Assembly: GCF_900177805.1 (NCBI RefSeq)
Contig: NZ_FXAX01000002.1
Coordinates: forward strand, 434,001 to 498,000
Direction of reading: 5' to 3'
From: Fibrobacter sp. UWB13
Lineage (GTDB): Bacteria > Fibrobacterota > Fibrobacteria > Fibrobacterales > Fibrobacteraceae
Length of the DNA stretch: 64,000 bases
In this document: positions 16,606 through 25,828 of the stretch, piece by piece
Layout: every line of letters begins with the position of its first letter
How positions within the stretch are numbered: the stretch's first letter is position 1
Notes under the pieces: generated by a model
The model's input: the letters and a program-made list of their open reading frames with translations, nothing else
What the model was told of the DNA's origin: nothing
Databases searched by the model: none
Made by a program: the position numbers and the translations under genes

Positions 16606-17184
16606 TTAGTAGTTCACACCGAAGAACAGATTGAAGGTATCAAAGCTCTTGCCAAAGTCTGCCTTGGAGCAAACAACGTCATAGCCAAAGCCAACTTCAA
16701 GCTGGAGCGAAGAATTGTGGAAAATCGACAAACCGACTTCGCCGCCCATACTCAAACCGATAGCCCAGCGTTCACCGAAGTCCCAATCCTTAAAGTGGGA
16801 GTCGAACTGCAAGCCAAGACCAAGGCCACCACCGATGAACGGAGAAACAATTTCTTCAAGGAAGGAATAACGGCCACCCAAAAGCATGCTGCCGTGAACT
16901 TCCCAAGTCTTGCCGAATTCAAAGTTCCACGTGCTGATAGCCGTAACAGCGCCGTGCGTCGTCATTTCCCAAATATGACCATAGCGGATGAGCGGGAATG
17001 CCGTGACCTTATCCTTTTCCGGGTTTTTCACTTCATCCTTATAGTTGCTCCAGAAACCAAAGCCAAAGGCGGATGTCTGGAAACTGTAAACCGGACGCTG
17101 GAGAGTTCTCTCCGGTTCTGTGGTATTGCCCTGAGCAAAAGCTGCAAGAGCGAGGAAAGTAACGAGTAAAAGTATCTTTTTCAT
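16606..17184 (-). CDS. Hypothetical outer-membrane beta-barrel-type protein
   Basis: The 192-residue protein has a signal peptide (MKKILLLVTFLALAAFAQG) and then barrel-like amphipathic strands with glycine-rich turns (FIGGGLGLGLQFDSHFKDW), ending DTFNLFFGVNY. It probably forms a small outer-membrane barrel. It diverges from murJ with only 29 bases between the start codons, so the two promoters must overlap or lie inside the opposite gene. No named family is recognised. Confidence 0.7.
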   Translation of the reverse strand: MKKILLLVTFLALAAFAQGNTTEPERTLQRPVYSFQTSAFGFGFWSNYKDEVKNPEKDKVTAFPLIRYGHIWEMTTHGAVTAISTWNFEFGKTWEVHGSMLLGGRYSFLEEIVSPFIGGGLGLGLQFDSHFKDWDFGERWAIGLSMGGEVGLSIFHNSSLQLEVGFGYDVVCSKADFGKSFDTFNLFFGVNY

Positions 17185-17213
17185 GGTAAGAAATATATAA
17201 ATTTTCAGCCAAC

Positions 17214-18806
17214 ATGAATAAAGCCGCTATTATTGTTGCCGTTTCGATGCTCCTAAGCCGCGTGCTCGGGATTTTCCGTGAAATGCTCCTCGCCCACGCC
17301 GCCGGCGTGTCGCTCGAAAAAAACGCCCTTGACCTCGCCTTCATGATTCCGGACATCCTGAATCACGTGGTCAGCACTGGATTTTTGTCCATTATATTTA
17401 TTCCGATTTTCACGGGCTACAAAGTCGCAGGTGACGAAAAAGCGGGCTGGAAGTTTTTCAGCAACGTGCTCAATACGTTCGGGCTTGCACTCCTGATTCT
17501 CGTGATCCCAGCGTTCATCTGGATGAAGGAACTCATCGCGCTTTTGACCGTCGACGGAGTGACTCCTGAGCTTTTGGAACGCGCGACTTACTATGGACGC
17601 ATTATTCTTCCGGGGCAGATATTCATCTTTGTCGGTAGCATCCTCGTTGCCGTCCAGCACACTCGCAAGCAGTTCCTGATTCCATCTCTCACGGGTCTCA
17701 TCTACAACATCGCGATTGTAGGCGGCGGTGCCGCAGGCATTGCACTCAGCAACCACACAGGCAACGATTACGGTCTCGCCGGATTTGCCTGGGGCGTTCC
17801 AGTCGGCGCATTCATCGGATTTTTCGCACTCCAGATTTTTGGTGCCAAGCGCGGCGGTGTCCATTATGAATTTATCATTGAACCGAAGCATCCGGATATC
17901 GCACGTTACTTCAAGATGATGCTCCCGATGTCTCTTGGCGTGGGCTCCATGTTCGGCCTTGAATTTATCATCCGCAGCTTTGGTGCAAACTTTGGTACAA
18001 GTGGCATTTCGAGCCTCAACTACGCCTACCGCGTCATGTACACGCTCGTCGCCGTATTCGGCTTCTCGGTCAGCGTCACGAGCTACCCCGACATGGCGCG
18101 TCTCGTCAAGGAAGGCGACTTCCCGCAACTCAACCGCAAAATCTGGAAGAGCCTCTCGCGCATGTTCTGCATCTTGATTCCAGCAGTCGTCGCCGTGTGG
18201 GCTTTGAGCTTCCCGGCAGTGCGCATCCTCTTTGAACGTGGCGCATTCCACCGCGAAACGACCGAAGCGATCTCTGAAATTCTCCGCTGGTACTTGCCCG
18301 TAAGCCTTGGGCTTTGCCTGCAGGCAGTTCTCGTCCGCAGCTTCTACGCTTGCGAACGCATGTGGGTCCCGACACTTTTGAACACCGGCATCTTTGCGGC
18401 AACCATCCCCGCCTACATTTTGCTTGGCGCCCCCGAAGTGGGGCTTGGCATCAAGAGCGTCCCGATTATCGGCGCTACAGGCGCTATTTTGCAAGTGATT
18501 TCGATGATTTTTATGTGGGCTAAAAAGAACGGCACCGACGGCATGAAGGATGCACTCCTCAACATGGCACGCGCCCTCGTTGCCTTCGGCATCATGATTG
18601 CAGCCGCCGTTGGACTTGATCACATTTCTGATGATTTCGTCCGCAATGCAGGTTTTGTAACGCTCGTCGTTTACGCTTGCGCCGCAGGTGTAGCACTCTT
18701 TACGCTCACGCTCATTGTCCAGCGTTACCTCGGCAGCAAAGACGCGAAGGACATCCTGAACGAGCTCTTAGGAAAGGTTCTCCGCAAGTTGCACCTCGCG
18801 CATTAA
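17214..18806 (+). CDS. murJ: Lipid II flippase MurJ
   Basis: MurJ moves the peptidoglycan precursor lipid II across the inner membrane. The 530-residue protein has about fourteen membrane segments and the family opening AAIIVAVSMLLSRVLGIFRE, plus GTSGISSLNYAYRVMYTLVA and the proposed lipid-contacting region. Length is typical. The ATG lacks a Shine-Dalgarno site; AT-rich ATATATAAATTTT lies directly upstream. The neighbouring genes are unrelated. Confidence 0.95.
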   Translation: MNKAAIIVAVSMLLSRVLGIFREMLLAHAAGVSLEKNALDLAFMIPDILNHVVSTGFLSIIFIPIFTGYKVAGDEKAGWKFFSNVLNTFGLALLILVIPAFIWMKELIALLTVDGVTPELLERATYYGRIILPGQIFIFVGSILVAVQHTRKQFLIPSLTGLIYNIAIVGGGAAGIALSNHTGNDYGLAGFAWGVPVGAFIGFFALQIFGAKRGGVHYEFIIEPKHPDIARYFKMMLPMSLGVGSMFGLEFIIRSFGANFGTSGISSLNYAYRVMYTLVAVFGFSVSVTSYPDMARLVKEGDFPQLNRKIWKSLSRMFCILIPAVVAVWALSFPAVRILFERGAFHRETTEAISEILRWYLPVSLGLCLQAVLVRSFYACERMWVPTLLNTGIFAATIPAYILLGAPEVGLGIKSVPIIGATGAILQVISMIFMWAKKNGTDGMKDALLNMARALVAFGIMIAAAVGLDHISDDFVRNAGFVTLVVYACAAGVALFTLTLIVQRYLGSKDAKDILNELLGKVLRKLHLAH

Positions 18807-18863
18807 AAAAGCGGGCAACCATGCCCGCCACAACATTTGTAATGCCCGCCTCCGAGCGGGCAT
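18805..18863. terminator. Double hairpin between converging murJ and lipoprotein gene
   Basis: Two stems built from the same GCGGGCA/TGCCCGC word: GCGGGCA (18811-18817) with TGCCCGC (18822-18828), and ATGCCCGC (18842-18849) with GCGGGCAT (18856-18863). An A-run before the first stem gives a T-run on the minus strand, so the minus-strand gene at 18874 is well terminated; the plus-strand exit is weaker. Confidence 0.7.
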
Positions 18864-18873
18864 CTCCTTTATT

Positions 18874-19254
18874 CTACAGCTTTTCCCCATAGGTATCGCT
18901 TTTTACCGGTGGTAAAATATCTTCCGGCAAAGGATCCGCTTTGGGGATATCATCATTTTCAAAGCCGTTGAACATCCACTTGAAAAAGCCTACCGTTCCC
19001 CCAAGAACAGCGCCAACGACAAACCCTCCGGCAGCAGCCGCAATACCAAACAATCCTAATTGCTCTACATCTTTATCCGAAGAACCGTCTTCGCTTAACG
19101 CACCTGCTACACACATGGCGGCAAAGCCCGGGCCTGCCAACGTAGCACCCGTATTCGCCCCGTAACGGATTACAGGGTTCGGATTCTTGCTTACCGCACA
19201 ACCCACAAGGCTAAGTGCAAGCAACATACAAATAATAGCTCTCATTAAACTCAT
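18874..19254 (-). CDS. Small lipoprotein of unknown function
   Basis: The 126-residue protein has a lipoprotein signal with lipobox LVGC (MSLMRAIICMLLALSLVGCA). After the cysteine comes a glycine/alanine-rich stretch with two weakly hydrophobic segments (GATLAGPGFAAMCVAGAL and FGIAAAAGGFVVGAVLGGTV), like glycine-zipper regions, and an acidic, proline-rich tail. It is probably anchored in the outer membrane. No family is recognised. Confidence 0.7.
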   Translation of the reverse strand: MSLMRAIICMLLALSLVGCAVSKNPNPVIRYGANTGATLAGPGFAAMCVAGALSEDGSSDKDVEQLGLFGIAAAAGGFVVGAVLGGTVGFFKWMFNGFENDDIPKADPLPEDILPPVKSDTYGEKL

Positions 19255-19342
19255 ACTCGTAATATAAAGTCACGGTTTCATTTCGCCAATAGCACAATAA
19301 AGATTTACGATAATCTAGCAAAAATTAAGGATAAAGCGCAAC

Positions 19343-19369
19343 AAAAAAATCCGGCAGATTTCCGCCGGA
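19343..19369 (-). terminator. Terminator of the first secreted SGNH gene
   Basis: On the minus strand TCCGGC and GCCGGA pair around an 8-base loop and are followed by seven T. It lies 22 bases past the stop codon at 19392. Confidence 0.8.
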
Positions 19370-19391
19370 CTCTCGCCATTTATCAAACCAA

Positions 19392-20807
19392 TTATCTTAT
19401 CGAAATTCGAGTCTTGTACGATGTACTTGCGCCACGAATTCTCACAATGTAATTCCCTGCCGGGATTGCATTCAAATGGAACGAAGATTCCGATGAACCA
19501 TCAGCAGAATTTCCAATCCGTCCGTGCCAAACGATATTCCCCGTCAAATCGACAATCGCGACAGCAACAGGTTCGTTCACTCGTGCAACCGACACCGTTC
19601 GCCCTTCCACGCTAACCTGCGGCAAAGCGACATGCAAATCCAGCATCTTGGGGGCATTCATCGATGAATCCTTGCCCACGACCGGTTCAAACTTCTTACC
19701 ATCGTAGAAAGGCGCCACAGCTTCCGCCCACAAGCGATGCATCGACTGTCCCCCAGCCGGGTTCGCCGGGTGGATACCGTCGCCATCAATTTCTTCCGGA
19801 TGGGCAGCAAAATAACTCGAGAAGTCAGGTCCCTTTAGCAAGTTATTGCGTTCCACCACCCGGTCAATAGCCGCCAGGTAATGCTCATGCACCTGCCATG
19901 CAGATTCGCCAAGATTCGTCGCAAACAAACGTGCAATAATCGGGGTGATTCCATGAGCAATCGCCGTATCGACAATTGTCTGCAAGTTCTTTTCGAACAT
20001 TTCCACAGTCACGCCGTTACCCGCAAAGGTATCGTTCGTTCCCAATTCAATCGCCCAGAACTTCACATTTCCGGCATATTCCACATAGTACTTAATGGCA
20101 TCGACAACACCCTGGCTCGTAACGCAGGCAATACCGCCACGCACCATTGCCGGATAGTGATTCGGATAACGGGCATGGATCAACTGCGAAAAGTTTGAGT
20201 CCACCACAAACTGTTTCATGCCCATCTGGGTAATGCTAGTACCCAAGAAAAACCACGTATCGTCCCCATCATTACTGATGTCGTACGCACTGACTTCTTC
20301 CAAGTTAGCAACAGGCTCGGCAGCAACAATACGGAACCAGGACTTGCCCTCAAAATCAATCGCAATGCCACGAGATGCGGCTCCGCTTTCCCCGACCTGG
20401 GCAACAATTTCCCAATCACCGTCTATGCCGTTTGTCGAATTCGCAGATGTCAACACCTTAAAATTCTGCAAGGTCGCATGTTCCATCCAGTTGTGAACAC
20501 ACCCCTGCGCATACACATAATCCCCGCTAGCCCAAGCTTCGTCACCGCGGGCATCCCACGTGATGAACAACTTTTTCGGACCAAAGCCCACGTTCAAGGC
20601 AAAGTCCGACGCCTCTGCAATCTGGTCAAAATTGAGGATACCATCCGTATAGGCAAGCGGATTTAAACTGAAATTATTCATTCCAGATACGTAAAGGGGT
20701 TTTCCCATACTCACGATGGGATTTGGCGTAATAGCAAATGCACTACTGCATGCTAACGCACAAAGTGCTACGCCCCAGAGCCTATTTAATTTTTTTGAGC
20801 ATTCCAT
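19392..20807 (-). CDS. Secreted SGNH hydrolase (paralogue A) with C-terminal sorting-type domain
   Basis: The protein (471 residues from the ATG at 20807) has a signal peptide (RLWGVALCALACSSAFA), a beta-rich N-terminal region of about 170 residues, then an SGNH domain with GTSITQMGMKQ (catalytic serine), GTNDTF (block III) and DGIHPANPAGG (Asp-x-x-His). The last 80 residues (EPVAVAIVDLTGNIVWHG...AGNYIVRIRG) look like the beta-sandwich tails used for type IX-type export in Bacteroidota and seen on Fibrobacter enzymes. It is probably a secreted carbohydrate esterase. The gene at 20945 is a close tandem paralogue. Upstream in-frame ATGs (20834, 20822) would only lengthen the signal. Confidence 0.85.
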   Translation of the reverse strand: MECSKKLNRLWGVALCALACSSAFAITPNPIVSMGKPLYVSGMNNFSLNPLAYTDGILNFDQIAEASDFALNVGFGPKKLFITWDARGDEAWASGDYVYAQGCVHNWMEHATLQNFKVLTSANSTNGIDGDWEIVAQVGESGAASRGIAIDFEGKSWFRIVAAEPVANLEEVSAYDISNDGDDTWFFLGTSITQMGMKQFVVDSNFSQLIHARYPNHYPAMVRGGIACVTSQGVVDAIKYYVEYAGNVKFWAIELGTNDTFAGNGVTVEMFEKNLQTIVDTAIAHGITPIIARLFATNLGESAWQVHEHYLAAIDRVVERNNLLKGPDFSSYFAAHPEEIDGDGIHPANPAGGQSMHRLWAEAVAPFYDGKKFEPVVGKDSSMNAPKMLDLHVALPQVSVEGRTVSVARVNEPVAVAIVDLTGNIVWHGRIGNSADGSSESSFHLNAIPAGNYIVRIRGASTSYKTRISIR

Positions 20808-20944
20808 TCCACGACCCCACATCTCAAACACCAAAATGTAAAATAGGTTTTTATGGGGATAATCTCCTAAAAGTATGAAAAAAAGAACATCAAAATAGAG
20901 GTTTTTATAGAATGGAATATTTCAGAGAGGAGTACAAAGTCCTT

Positions 20945-22342
20945 TTATTTTATCGAAATTTTCGTCGAATAATTGGTTTTTGCACCGCGAATATTCACGA
21001 AGTAATTCCCAGCGTGCATTTTCGGAATTCCCGCCGAGCCGTTCCACACAACGTGTCCCATCACGTCCATGATGGTCACGTGATCTTTTTCGCGCAATCC
21101 GGAAATTGAAATTTCACGACCATTCACACTCACGCGCGGCAATGCAAAATTCACATTGTGCATTTTCGGAAGCGAAGTTCCTCCACAGCCAACAACATCA
21201 GGTAGCCCTGCACATGGGTCATCCTTGTACAAAGGCGCTGCGGCTTCCGCCCACAAACGGTGCATCGACTGTCCGCCCTTAGGCTCTGCCGGGTGTACGC
21301 CATCGCTTGCAGAAAGTTCTTCGGGATGTTCCAAGAAGTAATTGTAGAAATCAGGGCCGGCCGGCAATTCATTATCTTTCGTGAGCTTGTCGATGGCATC
21401 GAGGTAATCCTGATGCACCTGCCACTTTGCAATTTCGGGATTCGTCGCAATCATGCGGGCGATAATCGGAGTAATGCCATGCGCTTTTGCCGTATCGATA
21501 ATCGTCTGCAAGTTCTTCGTGAACGTTTCAACATTCGTATTGCTACCGCCCCAGGCATCGTTTGTTCCCATTTCAATTGCCCAGAACTTCACGTTCCCTA
21601 CGTATTCCGCGTAATACTTGAGCGCATCGACAACGCCCTGACTCGTGACGCAACCAATGCCTCCGCGAAGCATCGCCGGGTAGTAATCCGCAAAACGCGC
21701 GTGAATCAACTGCGCAAAATTCGAATCGACGGTAAACTGCTTCATGCCCATCTGGCTGATGCTTGTGCCCATGAAGAACCACGTATCGTCCCCGCCATTG
21801 CTGATGTCGTACGCACCGACTTCTTCGAGATTTTTCACCGGAGATTCCGCCACGATGCGGAACCAGGACTTGCCTGCAAAATCAATCGCAAGCCCGCGAG
21901 ACATGGCACCGCTCTCGCCCACCTCGGCAACAGTCTCCCAGTCGCCATCTACGCCATTCGTCGAATTTGCAGACGTCATCACCTTAAAATTCTGGAGACT
22001 CGCCGATGCTTCCACGGAATGCTGGCAGCTTGCCGCGTGGACGTATTTTTCACCAGCCCAGGCTTCATCACCGCGAGTCTCCCACGTGATGAACAGCTTT
22101 GTCGGACCCTCGCCCACGTTCAACGCAAAATCCGACACCGACGAGACCTGGTTAAAGTCGAGCTTTCCATCGGTATAGACTTCCGGTTTCCAGTTGGAAT
22201 TGACTGCCCCCGCCACATAGAGATTCTTGCCCAGACTCACGTTCGGACTCGATGTAGCTGCAAATGCCCCAAAGGAGGTTCCACTCAAAGCAGAAACAAG
22301 CGCGGCATTCAAAAATACGCGCGCAAACTTTTGTTTTTCCAT
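20945..22342 (-). CDS. Secreted SGNH hydrolase (paralogue B) with C-terminal sorting-type domain
   Basis: This 465-residue protein matches the gene at 19392 almost throughout: a signal peptide (LNAALVSALSGTSFGAFA), the N-terminal beta region with FALNVGEGPTKLFITWETRG, GTSISQMGMKQ (catalytic serine), MGTNDAW, and DGVHPAEPKGGQSMHRLWAE. It differs by a short cysteine-bearing linker (DDPCAGLPDVVGCGG) before the C-terminal tail ending NYSTKISIK. The two genes lie in the same direction, 137 bases apart, and probably arose by duplication; both are likely extracellular deacetylases or similar esterases. Confidence 0.86.
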   Translation of the reverse strand: MEKQKFARVFLNAALVSALSGTSFGAFAATSSPNVSLGKNLYVAGAVNSNWKPEVYTDGKLDFNQVSSVSDFALNVGEGPTKLFITWETRGDEAWAGEKYVHAASCQHSVEASASLQNFKVMTSANSTNGVDGDWETVAEVGESGAMSRGLAIDFAGKSWFRIVAESPVKNLEEVGAYDISNGGDDTWFFMGTSISQMGMKQFTVDSNFAQLIHARFADYYPAMLRGGIGCVTSQGVVDALKYYAEYVGNVKFWAIEMGTNDAWGGSNTNVETFTKNLQTIIDTAKAHGITPIIARMIATNPEIAKWQVHQDYLDAIDKLTKDNELPAGPDFYNYFLEHPEELSASDGVHPAEPKGGQSMHRLWAEAAAPLYKDDPCAGLPDVVGCGGTSLPKMHNVNFALPRVSVNGREISISGLREKDHVTIMDVMGHVVWNGSAGIPKMHAGNYFVNIRGAKTNYSTKISIK

Positions 22343-22448
22343 ATTTTCACCCCAAAAACTTAAATACCTTTTCGGAAAATAAATTATTATGGGGCAAATA
22401 TCTCAAAAAATTGATTCAGGTGTGGACATTTTTGTCGAGAGATGTTCC

Positions 22449-24182
22449 TTACCTTCCGTTATCTCGCAGACGATAGAGCACGCACGCGATATCAATCGGA
22501 CGCGGGAGGCTCATTTCACGGCTCAAGCCTTGCGGCAAATTGCGGAAACCGACGTTCTTGATTTTTTCGCAGAGCGCATTGATACGTTCCATGATCGTCG
22601 CCTTCGCAGACTCGCCATTAGCATCGTTGTTGCTTGCGGCATTCTGGCAAAGGTTCAACAACATGAAGCCTGCACCGAATCGCTGTTGCTTATCCACAAG
22701 CGCACCCGCCTTGGATGTATCCGAGACGAGGAAACCGATTTGCAGCAATGTATCGCCCGAGATTTTCACTTTCACCTGGCGCTCCACAGCAGACGCAGGG
22801 CGGAGTGACGGGAGCAAAGGCTTCACGTATTCGGCAAAGTCGCGGCACTCAGGTTCCACAAACGCGGGCAATCCCGAGGCGACTTTTACAGCACCATCAC
22901 CGAGTCCAGCCGCCACATTCTTTCCATTGATTCTTGCACATTCCGCCTTGTACGATGCCATCACGATGATATTGTCCGCCAAGTCCAAAAAGTCTCCACA
23001 GGCGCCAGCCACCAAAATAAAGCTACGCCCCTTGATTTCACGGAGGCGGTCCGTCAAAGGGATAAGCGGTTCGCGGTCATCGCCCAAGAGCTTACGCACG
23101 CGCACATCACGAATGAGGAAATTCACAGCAGAGGAATCTTCGTCAATCAGGAACACATCGCTCCCCGCTTCCATCGCCTCCATCAAGTTCGCGGCCTCGC
23201 TCGTCGAGCCCGACGCACAGGCAGTCGTAAAGTTCTTTGTCGAGATTCCGCCCGGCAGGTCACGCACAAACTGCGAAAGGTCCGTGCCTCGCACACTGCG
23301 GCCGTCTTCGACGCCCACGCGCACCGCCGATTCGCTCACGACAATGCCTTCGCGACCATCTCCCGGAATATGCGGGTAAACAGATTTCGTCAAAGCTTGC
23401 AACAAAGTCGATTTTCCGTGGAACGCCCCGCCCGAAATTACCGTGATTCCCTTCGGGATTCCCATGCCGCGAATTTCACGGCCATTAGCAATAAGCGTCA
23501 CCGCCATTTCTTCGGGTGCTGCAAACGGGACAGCCCCTTCCATCGGGAGTTCACTGAGTCCCGATGCACGCGGAAGCACAGCGCCATCCGGCACAAACGC
23601 ACAAAGTCCACGTTCCTCGAGCTGCGACAAAATTTCCTTGCGCTCGGCAAGCACGCGGTAATGTTCGACAAGTTCCGGCTCCACACCATCCTTCTTCGAT
23701 TCGCCCGAATTATAGAGAGCCGCCGAAACCAAGTCCGGTAAAACCATCGTCAAAATCTCGGCAGCGGCTTCCGCCTGAATCTTGCGACCGTCGCCCGGCA
23801 AGCGCACTTGCAAACAAGCTCGCAACTCGCCGTTATCGACCCAGAGTGCATTTCGCACTAGCATTTCAGGTCCAGCAGTGTCAAAAACAACCGCCGCATC
23901 CCTATCCGGGTACTTTTCACGAACAAGTGCCGAAAGCCTACGATAAAGGTAATCGCTCAATGCCAGGCGGCGTTCAAACGAGCCACCCCATTCGCTCGGG
24001 AACCCAAGCATTAACAAACTCGCTTTAATCATCACACGCGATGCCGGTGCATACGGGTCTCCCTGCACATGCAGGAATTCCAGCACAAAGTCTCCAAAGT
24101 CCCACGAACGGTCAGCCAAGGACTTGTAAAGGCCGTAATTTTTCCCTTGTAAACTGCGAATTTTCTGATAAAGAGCTTTCAT
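22449..24182 (-). CDS. Predicted ATPase of the ABC class (PF09818-type)
   Basis: The 577-residue protein matches the stand-alone ABC-class ATPases of the COG3044 type. An N-terminal region (LYQKIRSLQGKNYGLYKSLA...) precedes a P-loop in ISGGAFHGKSTLLQAL (about residues 252-267) and a Walker-B-like VFLIDEDSSAVNFLIRD followed by a C-terminal helical domain. No membrane segments are present. The family is widespread but its role is not established; a nucleic-acid link has been proposed for relatives. It is encoded alone, divergent from the PEGA-domain gene. Confidence 0.85.
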   Translation of the reverse strand: MKALYQKIRSLQGKNYGLYKSLADRSWDFGDFVLEFLHVQGDPYAPASRVMIKASLLMLGFPSEWGGSFERRLALSDYLYRRLSALVREKYPDRDAAVVFDTAGPEMLVRNALWVDNGELRACLQVRLPGDGRKIQAEAAAEILTMVLPDLVSAALYNSGESKKDGVEPELVEHYRVLAERKEILSQLEERGLCAFVPDGAVLPRASGLSELPMEGAVPFAAPEEMAVTLIANGREIRGMGIPKGITVISGGAFHGKSTLLQALTKSVYPHIPGDGREGIVVSESAVRVGVEDGRSVRGTDLSQFVRDLPGGISTKNFTTACASGSTSEAANLMEAMEAGSDVFLIDEDSSAVNFLIRDVRVRKLLGDDREPLIPLTDRLREIKGRSFILVAGACGDFLDLADNIIVMASYKAECARINGKNVAAGLGDGAVKVASGLPAFVEPECRDFAEYVKPLLPSLRPASAVERQVKVKISGDTLLQIGFLVSDTSKAGALVDKQQRFGAGFMLLNLCQNAASNNDANGESAKATIMERINALCEKIKNVGFRNLPQGLSREMSLPRPIDIACVLYRLRDNGR

Positions 24183-24325
24183 ATACGTAAAAGTAATTAA
24201 TCTAGACCAATTTTACACCTATTATTTACGCACATTTTACGGCACTTTAACATTTGTCTTGTAAAAAAAGAATTAAATTCTAGGTGTGAACTAACTCTTT
24301 TACATGCAAATCAGGAGTACAACCC

Positions 24326-24871
24326 ATGAAAAAGCTTTTCTTTTTTGCCTTGATGATGGCATTCCTCTTCACGACCGCCGTCGCTGACGAAGAAGATCCA
24401 CCTCCGCGTGGCAAGGCAGCAACCATCAACATCATCACTGAACCGCCTAACAGTGACGTGTTCCTCGGCGGTGAACCTCTCGGCAAGAGTCCGATCAAGG
24501 ATAGAGAAGTCAAGTCTGGTCGCCAGACGCTCGTCGTCATTGACCAGGGCTTCGAACTCGTGAACAAGCGCGTGAACGTTTGGCCGGGCAAGGACAAGCG
24601 CAACGACTTCGACTTCAGCACCAAGATTCCGAAGGGCCACATCAAGGTTACGACGAATCCGCCGCGCTGCCTCATCTTCGTCGATGGCGAACAGGCTGAC
24701 AAGACCGACGGTGCAGAACTCGTTGTCCACAACCTCGATGCTGGTGACCACGTTGTGCGCGCCCAGTGCAGCAACCGCAAGAGCGCCGAAGCCCTCGTGA
24801 AGGTTGTCGGCGAAGAAACTGCTGAAGTCCATCTCGACGCAACAACCGGTTCCAAGAAGAAAAAGCGCTAA
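24326..24871 (+). CDS. Exported protein with two PEGA domains
   Basis: The 181-residue protein has a signal peptide (MKKLFFFALMMAFLFTTAVA) and two PEGA-type repeats: INIITEPPNSDVFLGGEPLG (about residues 35-54) and IKVTTNPPRCLIFVDGEQAD (about 102-121), each followed by a G-x-H/R-x-V strand. PEGA domains occur in bacterial cell-surface proteins and are thought to bind ligands or partners. The tail is lysine-rich. GGAG lies before the ATG and a strong terminator follows. Confidence 0.82.
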   Translation: MKKLFFFALMMAFLFTTAVADEEDPPPRGKAATINIITEPPNSDVFLGGEPLGKSPIKDREVKSGRQTLVVIDQGFELVNKRVNVWPGKDKRNDFDFSTKIPKGHIKVTTNPPRCLIFVDGEQADKTDGAELVVHNLDAGDHVVRAQCSNRKSAEALVKVVGEETAEVHLDATTGSKKKKR

Positions 24872-24899
24872 TAACGGTTTTTCATTAAAAATTTTAAAG

Positions 24900-24926
24900 A
24901 ACTCCCTTTTTGGGGAGTTTTTTTTT
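24900..24926 (+). terminator. Terminator of the PEGA-domain gene
   Basis: AACTCCC (24900-24906) and GGGAGTT (24913-24919) enclose a 6-base loop and run into a long T-tract. Confidence 0.9.
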
Positions 24927-24976
24927 GTGTTTTTTTATATGTTTATAACATAATGTTTCTAATCTAGGAGAAAAAA

Positions 24977-25585
24977 ATGTCAAAAATTTGGTTTTTCGCC
25001 CTTTGCGTAAGTTTTGCCCTCTTTACCGGCTGCGCAAGCGATGGCGGCAAGAAAGTCACCCGTCTCGATGCCAATTCCGTAACAGACCTTTCAGGCAGCT
25101 GGAACGATACAGACTCCCGTCTCGTAGCTGAAGAAATGATTAATGACTGCCTTGGCCGTCCGTGGTACAGCCAGTACTCCTCTCAGAAAGGTTCCGTCCC
25201 GACCATCGTGATTGGCAAGGTCCGCAACAAGAGCCACGAACACATCCGCGTCGAAACGTTCATCAAGGATATCGAACGCGCCCTCATCAACTCCGGCAAG
25301 GCTGAATTCGTCGCTAACTCCAACGAACGCGAAGACCTCCGCAACGAACTCGCCGACCAGCAGGGCAATACCACCGAAGAAACCACCAAGGATGCCGGCA
25401 TGGAAATCGGTGCAGACCTCATGCTTACCGGAACCATCAACTCCGTCCTCGACCAGGAAGGCGGCGAACAGGTGGTCTTCTACCAGATTGACATGGAGCT
25501 CACGGATATCCAGAGCCACCGCAAGCTTTGGCTTGGTGACAAGAAGATCAAGAAATACGTATCCAAGAGCAGCGTGAAGTTTTAG
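24977..25585 (+). CDS. LpoB-family penicillin-binding-protein activator lipoprotein
   Basis: The 202-residue protein has a lipobox (ALFTGC) and the LpoB fold signature: DLSGSWNDTDSRLVAEEMINDCL, PTIVIGKVRNKSHEHI, FIKDIERALINSGKAEFV and a C-terminal VFYQIDMELTDIQSHRKLW. In E. coli, LpoB reaches from the outer membrane to activate the peptidoglycan synthase PBP1B; homologues are common outside enterobacteria with unproven roles. AGGAG precedes the ATG. The next gene downstream encodes a COG3014-like lipoprotein, a pairing seen in other Gram-negative genomes, but here a terminator separates them. Confidence 0.85.
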   Translation: MSKIWFFALCVSFALFTGCASDGGKKVTRLDANSVTDLSGSWNDTDSRLVAEEMINDCLGRPWYSQYSSQKGSVPTIVIGKVRNKSHEHIRVETFIKDIERALINSGKAEFVANSNEREDLRNELADQQGNTTEETTKDAGMEIGADLMLTGTINSVLDQEGGEQVVFYQIDMELTDIQSHRKLWLGDKKIKKYVSKSSVKF

Positions 25586-25599
25586 ACTTAATCAGACAA

Positions 25600-25760
25600 C
25601 GTCATTCTGAGTCTGCCAAGACGAAGAATCCAGTCATTTCTAGTTAAGACTTCACTGGATGGGGCTAAAGCCCCAACTCCTTGGCTCGGTTATGCCCATG
25701 CAAGCATGGACGCAACACTCGCCTTCTGAGTTGTCTTCACTTCGTTCAGGATGACGTATT
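25600..25760. repeat. Cluster of REP-like hairpins (GTCATTCTGAG family)
   Basis: The spacer holds GTCATTCTGAG...GAAGAATCCAGT, then ATCCAGT and ACTGGAT forming an inverted pair, a GGGGC-TAAA-GCCCC hairpin, and a closing TTCAGGATGACG, which is the same word inverted. No gene is visible. The same GTCAT...GAATCC words recur between hsdM and hsdS (58375-58477). Confidence 0.55.
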
Positions 25761-25789
25761 CTAAGCTCTAAGTTCTAATAACTAAGAAA

Positions 25790-25812
25790 GCTCGCACCCG
25801 CGAGCATTTTTT
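25790..25812 (+). terminator. Terminator before the COG3014-like gene
   Basis: GCTCGC (25790-25795), loop ACCC, GCGAGC (25800-25805), then ATTTTTT. Confidence 0.85.
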
Positions 25813-25828
25813 ATATACATTTACTTAT

